From contig PBYL01000416.1 of the NCBI GenBank assembly GCA_002729595.1, forward strand, positions 1 to 37,198: 37,198 nt of DNA, in the 5' to 3' direction. This DNA is from Thalassovita sp. Lineage in GTDB: Bacteria > Bacteroidota > Bacteroidia > Cytophagales > Flammeovirgaceae. The notes under the pieces were generated by a model that saw only the letters and a program-made list of their open reading frames with translations, made no database searches and was not told the origin of the DNA. Below, piece after piece: positions 1-8,680 of this stretch (position 1 is its first letter; every line of letters starts with the position of its first letter). A program made the translations under genes and the position numbers.

Positions 1-112
1 ATATGGCAGTTGAAACACAACCGTTGTCCCTATCCTTTTGCGGCTTGCCGCCTCTTTTCAGAAATCAACACCATCGTACAATGACGTTGACTCGACAAAA
101 TTGCTGCCCCTT
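1..112. other. Atypical edge segment beyond the broken 3' end of the M43 protease gene
   Basis: This stretch is visibly richer in G and C than the protease gene next to it. It carries a short GC hairpin, GCGGC-TT-GCCGC, near position 40-51. Both strands have short open stretches, but none gives a protein I recognise. Reading the minus strand in the frame one base on from the protease gives a further 19 or so residues before a stop, which could mean a frameshift. Alternatively this is the edge of an insertion or other foreign sequence. The window ends before this can be settled. Confidence 0.3.
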
Positions 113-1822
113 TTACCTTCGGGAATCATCATCGAATAAAACGCTTAAGCCTGAAGATGCAGATGGAGGATATGGAAGTGTGGTTACTAAAACAGTTCCT
201 GAAAAATCAGAATCTCCTGCTGAGTTTGTTCCTCTTATTTTAATAGCATACAAAGTCTCAGAACTCAACCCTGTAATCCAAATGCTATCTTGATTACCAG
301 CAACCTCATCTAGCCATAAAACAAAACTATCTGAGCTACCTTCTGAAACATAAATCTCAATTGCAGTAGCTAGATCAGATACATTTTCCCAACTAATTAA
401 AATTGAATCTTGACTATACTCAACTACACTCAAATTGATTGGTGCATCTGGAGGCAAAATATTTGGCGTTGATTGCGGATTTGAATAATCGCTCTCTCCA
501 CTTTGGTTGATTGCCTTAATTCTGTAATAAAATACGCCATCTCCCGGGTTTGCTTCGTAGCTGGTATAATTAGCAGGTATTGATGCAATTGCAGTATAAC
601 CACTATAAGGATCAGTAGAAACTTCTATGATAAAACCTGATTCATTCAGGCTATTATCAGTCCATTCGATGGTATAACCTTCTAATGCATTTCCAGTAAT
701 TACTAGATTAGATGGAGCAAAATGCGGAGTAATTACTTGTGAACTTAAAAGCTCATTTCGATTTGGAGAGTTCTCCATCACAGACTGCATCCTCTCAGAC
801 TGTTGAATTGTGAAAAGGTTCATACAAGCATCTGCTGTATAATCCATAAAATTCTGGAACATATCAGGCAGGTCATTTTCGTCGTCTGTACAAGTATTTG
901 GCTTATCTGGGTCTGGGAATTCACAAGGACTAAAAACATCGTCTCTATCGGTACTTGTAGTTGGCGTATCGTCACAGTAATCATCGTCACTACATCCTCC
1001 AACTACACCCCATGGATGCAGCAAAGCAAAAAAGTGACCTACCTCGTGTGTACAAGTTCTTCCTCGATCATATCTATCATCAGATATTTTATCGAAAGAA
1101 CCATAATTTGTGTAATTAGAGCCAAATACAAGATTATTAATTACAACACCATCTTGATTATCATTACCTGTTTCGATTGGCACTCCATCATTCCCAGATG
1201 ATTTTGGCCAAGAAGAATAACCTAATAATGAGCTTCCTAAGTTTGCAACCCATATATTCATATATTTGGTTGGGTTCCAAGAAGTAAGAGGTTTTATATC
1301 ATTATCTAACTGTGTATCATTCCAAGTATCTCTACCTCCATTATATCTATCGATACCGGGTTCAGCTAAGACATTGCCTTCTGGGTCTATTACAGCCAAT
1401 CGAAATTCGATTTTTGTATCTGTAGCCACATCTGAAAAAACACTTGGTGTATTTTCTCTATCCTCGTTTTGTCTTCTAAAATCTTGATTGAGTACTTCGA
1501 TTTGAGATAATACCTGCTCAGCGGGAATATTGCTACCATCTCCTAAATCCTCGCCATTGTGGATTACATGAACTACAACTGGTATTACATAAACTGATGA
1601 GGCTTCTTCTTTTCCTTGCTTAAGACGTTTTTGGCTAATATTTTTTTTCATCCAAGTTTCGAAGCCTGTAAAAGCTTCTCGTCTCTGTTCTGGAGGTGTA
1701 TCTGGGAATAGTTTTTCCATTGTAACACACCTATCTATATTTTGCGCTTGTACGTTAAATACTAGCAGTAAGCTGGCTGATAACAGCACTAATAAATTTC
1801 TTAACATAAACCTCGTTATCAA
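113..1822 (-). CDS. Secreted M43 (pappalysin-type) zinc metalloprotease with two fibronectin III domains, probably truncated
   Basis: This is a secreted zinc endopeptidase. Residues 1-27 form a signal peptide ending in VQAQ. The metzincin zinc site HEVGHFFALLH is at 259-269, followed by the M43 cysteine/aspartate-rich loop (about 277-300) and the Met-turn NFMDYT at 324-329. Two fibronectin type III domains follow at about 368-453 and 457-549. Proteins of this type in Bacteroidota usually go on to more modules and a type IX secretion sorting domain. Here the frame stops after about 20 linker-like residues ending in DDDSRR, where base composition also shifts. I infer a truncated or frameshifted gene. 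A 14-bp palindrome lies 23 bp upstream of the start. The family assignment is firm; the natural end is not. Confidence 0.9.
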   Translation of the reverse strand: MITRFMLRNLLVLLSASLLLVFNVQAQNIDRCVTMEKLFPDTPPEQRREAFTGFETWMKKNISQKRLKQGKEEASSVYVIPVVVHVIHNGEDLGDGSNIPAEQVLSQIEVLNQDFRRQNEDRENTPSVFSDVATDTKIEFRLAVIDPEGNVLAEPGIDRYNGGRDTWNDTQLDNDIKPLTSWNPTKYMNIWVANLGSSLLGYSSWPKSSGNDGVPIETGNDNQDGVVINNLVFGSNYTNYGSFDKISDDRYDRGRTCTHEVGHFFALLHPWGVVGGCSDDDYCDDTPTTSTDRDDVFSPCEFPDPDKPNTCTDDENDLPDMFQNFMDYTADACMNLFTIQQSERMQSVMENSPNRNELLSSQVITPHFAPSNLVITGNALEGYTIEWTDNSLNESGFIIEVSTDPYSGYTAIASIPANYTSYEANPGDGVFYYRIKAINQSGESDYSNPQSTPNILPPDAPINLSVVEYSQDSILISWENVSDLATAIEIYVSEGSSDSFVLWLDEVAGNQDSIWITGLSSETLYAIKIRGTNSAGDSDFSGTVLVTTLPYPPSASSGLSVLFDDDSRR

Positions 1823-1844
1823 AAAAATACCAAAGCGGTAGAAC

Positions 1845-1858
1845 TAATTCGCGAATTA
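1845..1858. promoter_or_regulatory. 14-bp perfect palindrome upstream of the M43 protease
   Basis: TAATTCGCGAATTA is a perfect inverted repeat 23 bp upstream of the protease start. An AATTCG half-site recurs near 1888. It could be an operator for a dimeric regulator; function is inferred only from position and symmetry. Confidence 0.3.
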
Positions 1859-1936
1859 ATTTATAATTATGCAAGCAAACAAAAACAAATTCGTAATTAA
1901 TTGACAATTAAACTTAAAAAAAGGTTTACGTGTTAC

Positions 1937-1944
1937 TAGTTTTG
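1937..1944 (+). promoter_or_regulatory. Possible -7 box for the DUF1573 gene
   Basis: TAGTTTTG matches the Bacteroidota -7 consensus TAnnTTTG and lies about 30 bp before the start codon. No TTTG -33 box is seen at the usual spacing, and such octamers arise by chance in AT-rich DNA. Confidence 0.3.
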
Positions 1945-1975
1945 TTATATAATATAAACAGATATTTATAGTCTT

Positions 1976-2365
1976 ATGAAGTATTTATTTTCTTTTCTAT
2001 TCTTATTTATTGCAGCAACTACTTTAACTTTCGCTCAAGGAGTTTTTTCTTTTGGCGAAGAAGAACACAATTTTGGAGACATTAAGGAGGGCGAACTTGC
2101 TGAGCATGTTTTTGCTTTTGAAAATACAGGTGATGCACCTATCGTAATCGAAAATGTTAGAGCATCTTGCGGTTGTACTACACCAGAATGGCCTAAAGAA
2201 CCAATTATGCCAGGTGAGTCAGCAGAAATTAAAGCTATATTTAACAGCAAAGGAAGACCAGGTAATGTTTATAAAACCATTACAATTACTTCTAATGCAT
2301 CAGAAACTACTAAAACTCTAAAACTTAGAGGACAAGTTATAAAATCTGATAGCACGCCTGAATAA
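1976..2365 (+). CDS. Secreted DUF1573 domain protein
   Basis: This small exported protein of 129 residues belongs to DUF1573, an immunoglobulin-like ASH/HYDIN-type beta-sandwich family common in Bacteroidota. Residues 1-20 are a signal peptide ending in TFAQ. The domain fills the rest: the HNFGDIKEGE strand, the family's RASCGCTTPEWP cysteine motif near 62-73, and the closing SKGRPGNVYKTITI strands at about 90-107. The paired cysteines probably form a disulfide or sit at an edge strand. The molecular role is unknown for the family. The gene stands alone, divergent from the M43 protease and convergent with the large adhesin gene, with which it shares a terminator. Confidence 0.9.
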   Translation: MKYLFSFLFLFIAATTLTFAQGVFSFGEEEHNFGDIKEGELAEHVFAFENTGDAPIVIENVRASCGCTTPEWPKEPIMPGESAEIKAIFNSKGRPGNVYKTITITSNASETTKTLKLRGQVIKSDSTPE

Positions 2366-2382
2366 GGAATTTTACAGAAAAA

Positions 2383-2414
2383 GAAAGGCTCTTTGGAATT
2401 CCAAAGAGCCTTTC
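2383..2414. terminator. Bidirectional intrinsic terminator between two convergent genes
   Basis: A perfect 14-bp stem (GAAAGGCTCTTTGG) closes on an AATT loop. It has a T-rich tract on the right for the plus strand and an A-rich tract on the left for the minus strand, so it can end transcripts of both the DUF1573 gene and the large adhesin gene. Confidence 0.9.
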
Positions 2415-2445
2415 TTTTTATATGGCATATCCGGTATCACAAAGA

Positions 2446-5400
2446 TTATCCTTTCAAGATTCTCTCTGTATAAACCTCTCCATCTTTAATAATATGAATG
2501 ATATGAAAACCAGTTTTTAAAGCTGTTAAATCAACAACTGGGTTATCATCTTCACTCACAAAAGAGATTTCTAACTCACCTGATAAATCGTAAATTTGAA
2601 TAAGTGCTCCTGTCAATACAATGTCCTCTGAGCTTAATTGTATGTAATCATCAGCTGGATTTGGATATGAGCTTATTACTACTTCTTCAATAACTGATGC
2701 AGTAAAATCGACATTTACTTTTTCCGATGTGATTAAACATCCATTGTCAGTTGTTACTTCCACATAGTAGTAACCAGAGTCGACAATTACCAAATCTGCA
2801 TTTGTCTCATCAGAAAGCAAAATATCATTAAAATACCATTGGTAAGATACATATCCTTCTTTAACACTCAAGATATCACCAGATAAACTCGGAGTAATTG
2901 CTTCTTTCTGTATGAGGCTTAGAGAAACCAATTGTCTTGTAGAAGCTACCTCTCCATTACTGGAAATTGGAGTTACATAAAAAGTTGTATCGTTCTGGAA
3001 AAGAGTATTGAAACTTGTGCCTTCATAAAATGATGTGTCAGCAGTTAAAGAATGATACCAGTAGTAATTTTCAAATTCTGTTAACTGTAAATTGATGGCA
3101 TCAGGCTCACAAAATTTAAATTCTACATCAGATAAAACTGGTTCTGCAATTTCAATTGTAAAAGTTTGACTTGACTGATTCACTCCACCTAAAGTTGTAT
3201 CACCATTATCTATTAACAAGATTTCAATTTGCTCTGAACCAAAAGCAGTATTTTTTAAATCTAAATGCAGATAACCATACTCATTTGGTGAATAATAGCT
3301 GAAATAAGCATCGGCAATTAAAGAAGAATCACTGAATATTGAATTAATCGCAAAAGATAAGTTTTGATAATTATCATCTCCACTATTAATATTTGAAATG
3401 AGTATATCTACACTTTCCTCATCATATTGCACAACTTCTTTTTCTGTAATCGTGAAAGTTGGCTTCTCATTAATATCTGTAATATAGATTTTTAGTGGAG
3501 TAACAACAGTTGCACCTTGTTTATCACTTACTGTTATTTCTAAATTATATCTGCTTCTGCTTTCATAATCGAAAGTTGCATTGCTAAACAGAGAATCGTT
3601 GTTGATGTAGAAATTATCATTATCTACCACACCAGATGCTAATGTAAAAGTATGCTCATCCCATGTATCTATGTCCATGGCTGTAAGTGTAGAAATAAAA
3701 TAACTCGAAGGATAATTCTCGGGAATCTTATTATTTACTAGTTGTACTCCTGATGGCTTTGAGTTATTAAGCCAAACATGGTTATATTCATCATTACTGA
3801 TTATGAATAAATCTATGTCTGCATCATCGTCAATTTTAGCTGCGGCAAGTTTGCGTGTGTCTTCGAAGTTTAACTGCTGCATAGAATTCTCAAAGTTTCC
3901 ATTACCATCGTTAAACCAGATTTCTACAGCATCGTACCTATTGGCAAAAATTAAATCATTGTCGCCATCAGTATCTAAATCGGCTGTAGTTAAACTATAA
4001 GTGTTTTCTTCACCTAAGAGTTGGTTAGTGTTTGTAAATGTTCCATCGCCATCATTTAACCAAATTTCATTTGCTCCATTAGGATTTGCTAAACCTAAGT
4101 CTACAAAACCATCATTATTAAGATCACTTAAAACTCCATTAAATAAATTTAAGCCAGTGCTTATTATCTCAGCATGTTGCGTGAATATACCTGAGCCATT
4201 GTTTATCCAAACAAGTTGATCGCCACCAGAACGAATTTCTACAATATCTAAATCATTGTCATTATCGACATCACCAGATAGAATTGCATAAGTCATGCTA
4301 CTGCTAAAGCTATTAGCACTTTGCGTAAAAGTAGCATCGCCATTATTTAACCAAATGGTATTTACACCATTAAAACTTCCTACAACAATATCTTTATCTG
4401 AATCTCCATCTATGTCTTGAGCAATAATACTTAATCCATAGTTTTTACCTAGAAAAGCTAAGCTTTTTGTAAAATTCCCTGATCCATCATTTAACCATAA
4501 GGTGTTGTAATCATTCCAGTTGGCAAAAACGATATCTAAATCACCATCATTGTCGAAATCTGCTGTGGCAATATCAAAAGTTGGTTTAGTCTCAAAACTG
4601 TTCGATGACAAAGTGAAATTTCCAGCACCATCATTTAACCACAAACTACTTTGAGAACCTTGGTTCGCTACAAGTGCATCGTTATCCCCATCATTATCGA
4701 AGTCTTCTAAAATTACATTTACACTGTTAGATTCTTGCAAATCTTCCGTTTCTGAGAAAAATCCTGAACCAGACTCATTTACATCTGTAATGTCAATCTG
4801 AATTTCTTTAGCAAAAACTGCATTATCTTCATCAGTTGCCTGAACTAAGATTACATAGCTGCTTTGAGTTTCAAAATCAAAACTTGCATTTGTAAACAGT
4901 GAATCACCTATGAGATAGAAATACTGGTAATCATCTTTATCTGCCGAAGCAGTTATTTCTAACTGAGGCTTGCTAGAATTATCACTGTCTTCAACTTCGA
5001 TTTTACCTAAAAAGGCAGGCGCTTCCACATTCTCATAAATAGGATTGGCTGTTACCAATGCTATATTAGTTGGAGCTTGAATAAGATTGTTAACTTGAAT
5101 ATCGAATTCCTTTTCATAAAAATCACCAGCTAAATCGGTTACACGAACACCTACTTTATAAGATGCTTTAGAATGATAATTAAAGCTTCCTGAAGTTAGC
5201 AATCGATTTCCATCAATCACGAAAGCACCATAATCGTAACTTGTTGCTGAGATTAATTTATATGTAAAAACATCTCTGTCATTTTCATCAATAGTTGAGA
5301 ATGTTCCCACTGTAGTCATCGCTGGTAAATTTTCGTCTACTTTGTTTGAAGACAGCACCAAAGCAGTTGGTGCATCTTTTACATCATTAATAATGATAGT

Positions 5401-6984
5401 AAACTCTCTTTCTATTGCTTCACCATCAGGATCTGTAGCTATCAGCGAAATTGAAACAGAAGTTTCTTCGTGATTATAAAATCTACGATTTGTAAATAAA
5501 GAATCATTACTGATATAAAAAAACTCGTCACCCTTAAGCAATTCTAGTTGATGGCTATCTTCTAAATTTTGATCAACAACATTAATTATTGAAACAAAAT
5601 CTCCGCTACCACCTAACTCATTTATTGCTGTATTAGATAAACTGATATCTTCTGGAGCAACATTTTCATTAATTACCTCTATTCTAAAATTTACTGAAAG
5701 TGTATCTCCATCTAAATCTGTTGCGATTAGCTTAAAATAGAAAAATGGTGTTGAAGAAAAATCAACTTTTTCTTTCAACACCAATTGGTTTTCATTAATA
5801 GTAAATGGAAGCGTATCAAGTTCTGGAATGCTATAGACATGCTTATCCAATGAATCTCTATCTGTAGAACTAATTTCTGCAATCACTTCTCCAATAGTTG
5901 CATATTCACTAAATGCCAATTGAGAAAGTGCTATTTTAAGAGGCGGATCTAGCACATTCAATATATCTATTGTTAAAGACTTCACGAGTGTATCTCCCTC
6001 AGCATCTGTAGCTTTTAAATAAATAATAGCCTGTGGAAACTCGTGGTAATTAAATTCTTTTGAAGTAAATAATTGATTATCTACAATATTAAAAAATTCA
6101 TTTTCATTCGATTCTTCTACCTCTGCAAAGGCTATTTCGTGCACATCATTTTCAGTAGAGTCTAATACAGTAATATCAGCAACAAAAGTGTTTGCTGGTA
6201 AAAATTCCTCAATAGAATTAGATGATAATTGGATATTATACGGGCGTACTTTGTTATCTAAAATGAATATTTCAAATTCAATCTCTTCTTCTTCACCAGT
6301 ATCAGTATTTATTGCTTTAACTACAATTGAATATGTATCCTGTAGCTCATAATCGAAAGTGGTAAAACTGAATAGCTTATCACCGATAATCGTAAATTTT
6401 GCATTATCTGCTTCTCCTTCCACCAGCTCATATTCATACTGGGAAAGTGAATCTGAACTTGATAAAATACCTATTGTAGTACCAGAAGGTTTGTTCTCCA
6501 AAACTTCATTGCCTTCTAAATAAAACTCTAATGTTTCATCAACACACTGCTCAAAACTTGCTTTCTCGCTTATTGTATACCATTTCCCCCATTTCCAATG
6601 CTCATTTTTTTTCTCTTTTTTCTTCCACTTTACTACCGCTACATTGTGACCCTGCTTTGTTTTAGTTTCAAAAAAGTTTTCACCTGGTTTAGCAGTAAAA
6701 ATATCTTTTTGCTTAGAACCATATAGGTACCACAAAACTTTTATATCATAGTCATTAGGATTGTAAACTTGCCAGCGACAGATATCATTGGGAGAATCAG
6801 AACAAACTGAAACAAGCTCTAAAGTGCCGTCATTTTTCTTACTGTGGTGTTTGTGATGCTTATGACCTTTTTGATGCTTGTTGTGTGAGTGATGTTTCTT
6901 TTGGGAAACTGCTATTTCTGAATCAAACAAAATCAGAAATAAAACCATAAATGATAGTAGACTGAATAAGTAATTTTTATTCAT
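2446..6984 (-). CDS. Giant secreted adhesin-like protein: His-rich tract, cadherin-like and FG-GAP/VCBS repeats, type IX sorting domain
   Basis: A 1512-residue secreted, probably surface-anchored protein. Order of parts: signal peptide (1-28); a His/Lys tract with nine histidines (29-50); a beta-rich region of unknown family (about 52-147); about six cadherin-like repeats (150-735), recognised by recurring FDYE/FNYH and ATDxDGD motifs; seven FG-GAP/VCBS repeats with acidic calcium-loop motifs such as DFDNDGD at 761, 809, 857, 905, 953, 1002 and 1050; another cadherin-like repeat (1080-1172); Ig-like segments; and a C-terminal type IX sorting domain (about 1436-1512) starting with SSYPNPADDYIQL. 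Repeats of this kind usually bind calcium and mediate adhesion. The VCBS region may form a seven-bladed propeller. The ligand cannot be told from sequence. The gene is monocistronic. Confidence 0.9.
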   Translation of the reverse strand: MNKNYLFSLLSFMVLFLILFDSEIAVSQKKHHSHNKHQKGHKHHKHHSKKNDGTLELVSVCSDSPNDICRWQVYNPNDYDIKVLWYLYGSKQKDIFTAKPGENFFETKTKQGHNVAVVKWKKKEKKNEHWKWGKWYTISEKASFEQCVDETLEFYLEGNEVLENKPSGTTIGILSSSDSLSQYEYELVEGEADNAKFTIIGDKLFSFTTFDYELQDTYSIVVKAINTDTGEEEEIEFEIFILDNKVRPYNIQLSSNSIEEFLPANTFVADITVLDSTENDVHEIAFAEVEESNENEFFNIVDNQLFTSKEFNYHEFPQAIIYLKATDAEGDTLVKSLTIDILNVLDPPLKIALSQLAFSEYATIGEVIAEISSTDRDSLDKHVYSIPELDTLPFTINENQLVLKEKVDFSSTPFFYFKLIATDLDGDTLSVNFRIEVINENVAPEDISLSNTAINELGGSGDFVSIINVVDQNLEDSHQLELLKGDEFFYISNDSLFTNRRFYNHEETSVSISLIATDPDGEAIEREFTIIINDVKDAPTALVLSSNKVDENLPAMTTVGTFSTIDENDRDVFTYKLISATSYDYGAFVIDGNRLLTSGSFNYHSKASYKVGVRVTDLAGDFYEKEFDIQVNNLIQAPTNIALVTANPIYENVEAPAFLGKIEVEDSDNSSKPQLEITASADKDDYQYFYLIGDSLFTNASFDFETQSSYVILVQATDEDNAVFAKEIQIDITDVNESGSGFFSETEDLQESNSVNVILEDFDNDGDNDALVANQGSQSSLWLNDGAGNFTLSSNSFETKPTFDIATADFDNDGDLDIVFANWNDYNTLWLNDGSGNFTKSLAFLGKNYGLSIIAQDIDGDSDKDIVVGSFNGVNTIWLNNGDATFTQSANSFSSSMTYAILSGDVDNDNDLDIVEIRSGGDQLVWINNGSGIFTQHAEIISTGLNLFNGVLSDLNNDGFVDLGLANPNGANEIWLNDGDGTFTNTNQLLGEENTYSLTTADLDTDGDNDLIFANRYDAVEIWFNDGNGNFENSMQQLNFEDTRKLAAAKIDDDADIDLFIISNDEYNHVWLNNSKPSGVQLVNNKIPENYPSSYFISTLTAMDIDTWDEHTFTLASGVVDNDNFYINNDSLFSNATFDYESRSRYNLEITVSDKQGATVVTPLKIYITDINEKPTFTITEKEVVQYDEESVDILISNINSGDDNYQNLSFAINSIFSDSSLIADAYFSYYSPNEYGYLHLDLKNTAFGSEQIEILLIDNGDTTLGGVNQSSQTFTIEIAEPVLSDVEFKFCEPDAINLQLTEFENYYWYHSLTADTSFYEGTSFNTLFQNDTTFYVTPISSNGEVASTRQLVSLSLIQKEAITPSLSGDILSVKEGYVSYQWYFNDILLSDETNADLVIVDSGYYYVEVTTDNGCLITSEKVNVDFTASVIEEVVISSYPNPADDYIQLSSEDIVLTGALIQIYDLSGELEISFVSEDDNPVVDLTALKTGFHIIHIIKDGEVYTERILKG

Positions 6985-7028
6985 ACAATGAAGTTTGATT
7001 GGAGTTAGTTAGGTTATTTTATTTTACT

Positions 7029-7036
7029 CAAAGCTA
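7029..7036 (-). promoter_or_regulatory. Possible -7 box for the adhesin gene
   Basis: On the minus strand this reads TAGCTTTG, matching TAnnTTTG, 45 bp upstream of the adhesin start. No clear -33 box accompanies it. Confidence 0.3.
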
Positions 7037-7357
7037 TAGGTAAAGTTTAAATACCTGTTAACTGCTCACTTACATATAAATGAATAATTTGTCTAGATTT
7101 ATAACTATAATTTCACATTTAAATACAATCTTACTTAAGTCTATATCACCATATTTTAGCTCATCTATACGAAAAAGGATTCTATAATTACTCAAAAGTC
7201 AGAATCGAAACTAAAAACCTCCTGAATTTTAAAAAAATGAGATTTTATTAACACTCAATAGAAAGGTTTCATTACATAAAACAGGTTTTTGCAGCATTAA
7301 TCAATAAAGAATTACATCTAAACTCAAAATTTCATTTCTGTAAACCAGAGATTCAAT

Positions 7358-7365
7358 TAAATTTG
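7358..7365 (+). promoter_or_regulatory. Possible -7 box for the aspartate aminotransferase gene
   Basis: TAAATTTG, continuing as CCACGC, fits the Bacteroidota -7 element and its frequent extension TTTGC. It is about 90 bp upstream of the start codon. The -33 element is weak or absent. Confidence 0.35.
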
Positions 7366-7454
7366 CCACGCTAAATATTGAAATGTTCATGTTTTAACCT
7401 GTTTTTAAACATCCATTTCAGCTCAAAAAAAGAATATTTCATAAATCAAAAGAT

Positions 7455-8642
7455 ATGATTTCCGACAGACTAAAAGTATTATCAGAATCCGCTACTTTGG
7501 CTATGGCAGTTAAAGCCAGAGAATTACAGGCAAAAGGACACCATGTAATTAAGCTTAATCTTGGAGAGCCCGATTTCCAAACACCTGATCATATAAAGGC
7601 TGCCGCTAAGCAAGCAATTGACGATGGCTTTACTTTTTATCCACCAGTTGCCGGAATTCCAGACTTAAAAGAAGCTATTTGTGCTAAGTTAAAAAGAGAC
7701 AATCAACTTGATTATACACCAGCAAATATTGTAGTTTCTGGTGGAGCCAAACAGTCGATTGCCAATGTATTGCTTAGCATTATCAATAAAGATGACGAAG
7801 TAATTATATTCACACCTTACTGGGTTACTTATGTGGAGCAAGTAAAACTTGCAGAAGGTACTCCTGTAATCTTAAAAGGTGGAATTGAAAATGACTTTAA
7901 AGTAACTGCAGCAGAATTAAAAGCAGCAATAACGCCAAATACAAAAGCAATTCTTTTCTCTTCTCCTTGCAACCCAACCGGTTCTGTATTTACTAAAAAA
8001 GACCTTGAAGAAATTGCAGAAGTGGTAAAAGAGCATGAAAAAATTACCGTGATTTCTGATGAAATCTATGAGTACATCAACTTTGATTCTGAGCATTACA
8101 GCATTGCACAAGTACCGGGAATGATCGACCGCACAGTGGTTGTAAATGGATTCTCTAAAGGCTTTGCGATGACTGGCTGGAGATTAGGATACATAGCAGG
8201 CCCAACTTGGATTGCTAATGCTTGTAATAAAATACAAGGTCAAATTACCTCAGGTACTAGTTCTATCTCGCAAAAAGCAGGTGTCGCGGCTTTAAACGGA
8301 GGTTTAGAACCTAGTAAAAAAATGACCGAAGCCTATCTAAGAAGAAGAAATTTGGTAAAAGGTAAATTAGACGAAATTGAAGGTTTTAAAACAAATTTAC
8401 CTCAAGGTGCTTTTTATATCTTCCCAGACATTAGCTATTTCTTTGGTAAAACTGATGGAGAAACCAAAATTGAAAACAGCTACGATTTCTCAATGTTTAT
8501 TCTAAATGAAGCACATGTTTCTATTGTAGATGGAACTGCATTTGGAGAGCCTGACTGTGTGAGAATCTCGTTTGCTGCTTCTGATGAAGAGCTAACAGAA
8601 GCAATTAGTAGAATTAAAAAAGCTGTAGAAAAGCTTAAGTAG
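7455..8642 (+). CDS. aspB: Aspartate aminotransferase (class I, PLP-dependent)
   Basis: Cytoplasmic PLP enzyme expected to swap the amino group between aspartate and 2-oxoglutarate. Its 395 residues are typical of class Ib aminotransferases. Visible landmarks are the N-terminal LNLGEPDFQTPDH substrate loop (34-46), PCNPTG with Asn173, SDEIYEY with Asp202 and Tyr205 that contact the cofactor ring, and the Schiff-base lysine K235 in NGFSKGFAMTGWRLGY, with phosphate-binding Arg243. The C-terminal substrate-carboxylate arginine lies in CVRISFA. Some class Ib members also accept prephenate or aromatic acids, so the exact substrate range is inferred. The heptose kinase gene begins 38 bp downstream on the same strand, so co-transcription is likely, though no functional link is evident. 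Confidence 0.95.
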   Translation: MISDRLKVLSESATLAMAVKARELQAKGHHVIKLNLGEPDFQTPDHIKAAAKQAIDDGFTFYPPVAGIPDLKEAICAKLKRDNQLDYTPANIVVSGGAKQSIANVLLSIINKDDEVIIFTPYWVTYVEQVKLAEGTPVILKGGIENDFKVTAAELKAAITPNTKAILFSSPCNPTGSVFTKKDLEEIAEVVKEHEKITVISDEIYEYINFDSEHYSIAQVPGMIDRTVVVNGFSKGFAMTGWRLGYIAGPTWIANACNKIQGQITSGTSSISQKAGVAALNGGLEPSKKMTEAYLRRRNLVKGKLDEIEGFKTNLPQGAFYIFPDISYFFGKTDGETKIENSYDFSMFILNEAHVSIVDGTAFGEPDCVRISFAASDEELTEAISRIKKAVEKLK

Positions 8643-8680
8643 AAATTACAATTTTATAAACAACACTGAAATAATTCACT

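Larger units (their letters stand above)
6985..7454. other. AT-rich intergenic region between divergent genes
   Basis: This 470-bp region separates the divergent adhesin and aminotransferase genes and should hold both promoters. I found no convincing small reading frame, RNA gene or long repeat. Two -7-like octamers, one on each strand, are listed separately. Confidence 0.6.

Noticed and set aside
3-293. A 96-codon plus-strand frame at the left edge
   Set aside because: It overlaps the protease gene in antisense, has no recognisable domain, and its second half is simply the reverse of the fibronectin coding sequence.
2446-6984. The repeated DNA of the adhesin gene as a CRISPR or satellite array
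   Set aside because: The repetition is at protein level with a 48-codon period and divergent DNA; there are no short identical repeats with spacers.
7200-7260. AGGAGG-like sequence on the minus strand in the large intergenic gap
   Set aside because: No start codon follows at a usable distance, so it does not mark a gene.
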